Shown here: positions 3,611 through 5,376 of the stretch, one piece after another
How the letters are laid out: each line of letters starts with the position of its first letter
How positions within the stretch are numbered: the first letter of the stretch is position 1
Assembly (NCBI GenBank): GCA_025453735.1
Contig: JALOPY010000225.1
Span: 1 to 5,376, forward strand
Reading direction: 5' to 3'
Length of the DNA: 5,376 nucleotides
Source: a bacterium
Lineage (GTDB): Bacteria; Zhuqueibacterota; Zhuqueibacteria; Thermofontimicrobiales; Thermofontimicrobiaceae
Made by a program: the position numbers and the translations under genes
The notes under the pieces: model-generated
Told to the model about the DNA's origin: nothing
Databases searched by the model: none
Seen by the model: only the letters and a program-made list of their open reading frames with translations

Positions 3611-5376
3611 TTATCTTCTCTCGCGTCGTGACTGATCACCCGAATCGGACGAGCTTCGTTCGAGCAAAACCTTGCGGCTCAGATCGAGCCTGCCCTGGTC
3701 ATCAATTTTCAAGAGTTTCACCTGGACTTCATCGCCGAGCTTCAGCACATCTTCCACCCGGTTCACCCGTTGGTGGTCGATCTGGGAGATGTGGAGCAAT
3801 CCTTCCTTGCCAGGCATGATTTCCACAAAAGCCCCAAAAGTAACGATGCGTTTGACTTTACCGGTATAGACGGCGCCGACCTCCGGTTGTCTGATGATAT
3901 CCTCGATCAGATTTTTTGCCATCATTCCTTTTTCAGGATCAACCGAAGCGATGGTAACGATGCCATCATCGTTAATATCGATTGCAGCGCCAGTTCTTTC
4001 GACGATGTCTCGAATGTTTCTGCCGCCGGGACCGATAATCATTCCGATAAATTCGTTATCAACTTTCATGGAAATGATCCGTGGGGCATAAGAGGACAGC
4101 TCAGCTTTTGGTTTGCTGATGGTCTGGTTCATAATTTCCAGAATATGCTGACGTCCCTGTTTCGCCTGCGCCAGCGCCTGCCGGATAATTTCCAGGGAGA
4201 TGCCGCTAATTTTTATATCCATCTGGAAGGCAGTAATACCTTTCAATGTTCCTGCAACTTTAAAATCCATATCGCCGAGGTGATCTTCATCGCCGAGGAT
4301 ATCGCTGAGAACAGCGACGCGATCGCCTTCTTTCACCAGCCCCATGGCGATGCCTGCGACCGCATCCTTTACGGGAACGCCAGCATCCATCAATGATAGC
4401 GAGCCCGCACAAACGGTTGCCATCGATGAGGAGCCGTTCGATTCTAATACATCGGAAACAATTCGAATCGTATATGGAAAAATCGTGTCACTGGGAACGA
4501 TGCTCTTTAATGCACGCTCTGCCAGGTTGCCATGCCCGATTTCACGTCGGCTGGTGCCTCGAATTGGGCTGACTTCACCGACACAAAAGGGAGGAAAATT
4601 ATAATGCAGCATATAGCTTTTAAAGAACTCGCCTTCGAGCGCATCCATTTTTTGTTCATCTATTTTGGTGCCAAGCGTGGTTACCGCCAGCGCCTGGGTT
4701 TGTCCCCGGGTGAACAGGGCAGAGCCGTGGGTTCGGGGAAGCAATCCAATCTCGCAGCTAATCGGTCGGATTTCATCGGCTTTTCTGCCGTCCAATCGTC
4801 TGTTTTCTTCCAGGATCATATTTCTGACCAATTTTTTCTCAATGTCTTCCAGTTCATGAACAATCACCGAATCTGATTCTGGATATTGTTCTTCAAGTTT
4901 GTCTTTCAGCTCATCAACCAGATCAGCAAATGCCTGGGACCGTTCTGCTTTTTCCTGAATGTTTACAATTTGTTCGAGGCGACTGGCTGCGAGATCATGC
5001 ACCTGGCTGATCAAGCTTTCATCAGGCGTGGGAATTTCGATTGTCCTCTTCGGTTTGGTGCATTCCGCGATCAAATCCTGCTGCAGTTTTATGATCGCCT
5101 TAATCTGGTTATGCCCAAATTCGAGCGCCTGAATCATCGTATCTTCACTGATTTCGCGGGATTCGCCTTCGACCATGACGATGGACTCTTCTGTTCCTGC
5201 GATCACCAGCTCGATGTCGCTGCTTTCGAGCTCAAGATACGTAGGATTGACAATGAATTCGCTGCCAATTTTGCCGACTCGAACCGCGGCAACAGGACCC
5301 TGGAACGGTATATCAGAAATCGAAAGCGCAGCCGATGCGCCGATCAGTCCCAGCACATCTGGATCATTTTCTTTAT
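3611..5376 (-). CDS. pnp: Polyribonucleotide nucleotidyltransferase (PNPase), 5' end outside the window
   Basis: Phosphorolytic 3'-5' exoribonuclease acting as a trimer in mRNA decay and, in some bacteria, RNA tailing. The window holds 587 codons; about 120 N-terminal residues lie beyond base 5376, giving the usual total near 710. Numbered from the first complete codon: end of the first RNase PH domain (1-85, starting KENDPDVLGLIGASAALSIS), helical linker (about 90-190), second RNase PH domain (about 195-425), KH domain (about 432-493) with the GPGG loop at 448-451, and S1 domain (about 499-567). In the catalytic stretch GDEDHLGDMDFK, residues D364, D370 and K372 correspond by motif to E. coli D486, D492 and K494; all are intact. 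The phosphate-site region RTHGSALFTRGQTQ is also present. The tail after S1 is short and ends in serines and arginines, with no E. coli-like degradosome anchor evident. It reads without frameshift. The aminotransferase is the next gene downstream after a repeat-rich gap. In some bacteria pnp follows rpsO, which would be outside this window. Confidence 0.98.
   Translation of the reverse strand, partial: KENDPDVLGLIGASAALSISDIPFQGPVAAVRVGKIGSEFIVNPTYLELESSDIELVIAGTEESIVMVEGESREISEDTMIQALEFGHNQIKAIIKLQQDLIAECTKPKRTIEIPTPDESLISQVHDLAASRLEQIVNIQEKAERSQAFADLVDELKDKLEEQYPESDSVIVHELEDIEKKLVRNMILEENRRLDGRKADEIRPISCEIGLLPRTHGSALFTRGQTQALAVTTLGTKIDEQKMDALEGEFFKSYMLHYNFPPFCVGEVSPIRGTSRREIGHGNLAERALKSIVPSDTIFPYTIRIVSDVLESNGSSSMATVCAGSLSLMDAGVPVKDAVAGIAMGLVKEGDRVAVLSDILGDEDHLGDMDFKVAGTLKGITAFQMDIKISGISLEIIRQALAQAKQGRQHILEIMNQTISKPKAELSSYAPRIISMKVDNEFIGMIIGPGGRNIRDIVERTGAAIDINDDGIVTIASVDPEKGMMAKNLIEDIIRQPEVGAVYTGKVKRIVTFGAFVEIMPGKEGLLHISQIDHQRVNRVEDVLKLGDEVQVKLLKIDDQGRLDLSRKVLLERSSSDSGDQSRRERR

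Noticed and set aside
3265..3819. 184-codon plus-strand frame covering the 27-bp repeats and running into pnp
   Set aside because: Its last 200-odd bases are antisense to the well-supported 3' end of pnp, its start has no ribosome binding site, and its repeated PKxRRIFD peptide follows from a 27-bp DNA repeat whose period is a multiple of three.
3770..4396. 208-codon plus-strand frame
   Set aside because: Lies wholly antisense to the PNPase second RNase PH, KH and S1 domains; no family resemblance. A shadow of pnp codon use, as are the other plus-strand frames between 3611 and 4880.

Overview
The window reads as a piece of a bacterial chromosome of moderate GC content. Every convincing gene lies on the minus strand, so transcription runs from high to low coordinates. 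In that order the genes are pnp (5' end beyond the window edge), a class I/II PLP-dependent aminotransferase, a NodB/CE4 polysaccharide deacetylase, a small MerR-type regulator, tRNA-Pro(GGG) and a strong intrinsic terminator. The tRNA carries no encoded CCA. I cannot name the organism with confidence. The aminotransferase subtype and the MerR/tRNA-Pro pairing made me think of the FCB superphylum (Calditrichota, KSB1 or Ignavibacteria-like) or a deltaproteobacterium-like lineage, but this is from memory of similar proteins and not a search.

Layout: 1-275 is AT-rich with no supported gene. 276-308 is a textbook terminator directly after tRNA-Pro (315-389). 390-505 is a spacer with a possible tRNA promoter and a hairpin. 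506-868 is the MerR regulator, preceded by a leader (869-1021) with a plausible promoter and a strong Shine-Dalgarno sequence that has no obvious start codon. 1031-1807 is the deacetylase. 1883-3184 is the aminotransferase. 3185-3610 is a 426-base gene-free interval packed with inverted repeats and three tandem 27-bp repeats. 3611-5376 is pnp.

The protein genes are housekeeping or general-metabolism types with no evident shared pathway: RNA decay (pnp), amino-acid or keto-acid transamination, carbohydrate deacetylation and transcription control. I see no defence system, phage, transposase or CRISPR array. The parts most worth a second look are non-coding: the structured 3185-3610 interval, which may be a dispersed repeat family doubling as terminators or leader RNA; the merR leader; and the tRNA-Pro, which has one mismatch in the middle of each of two stems.
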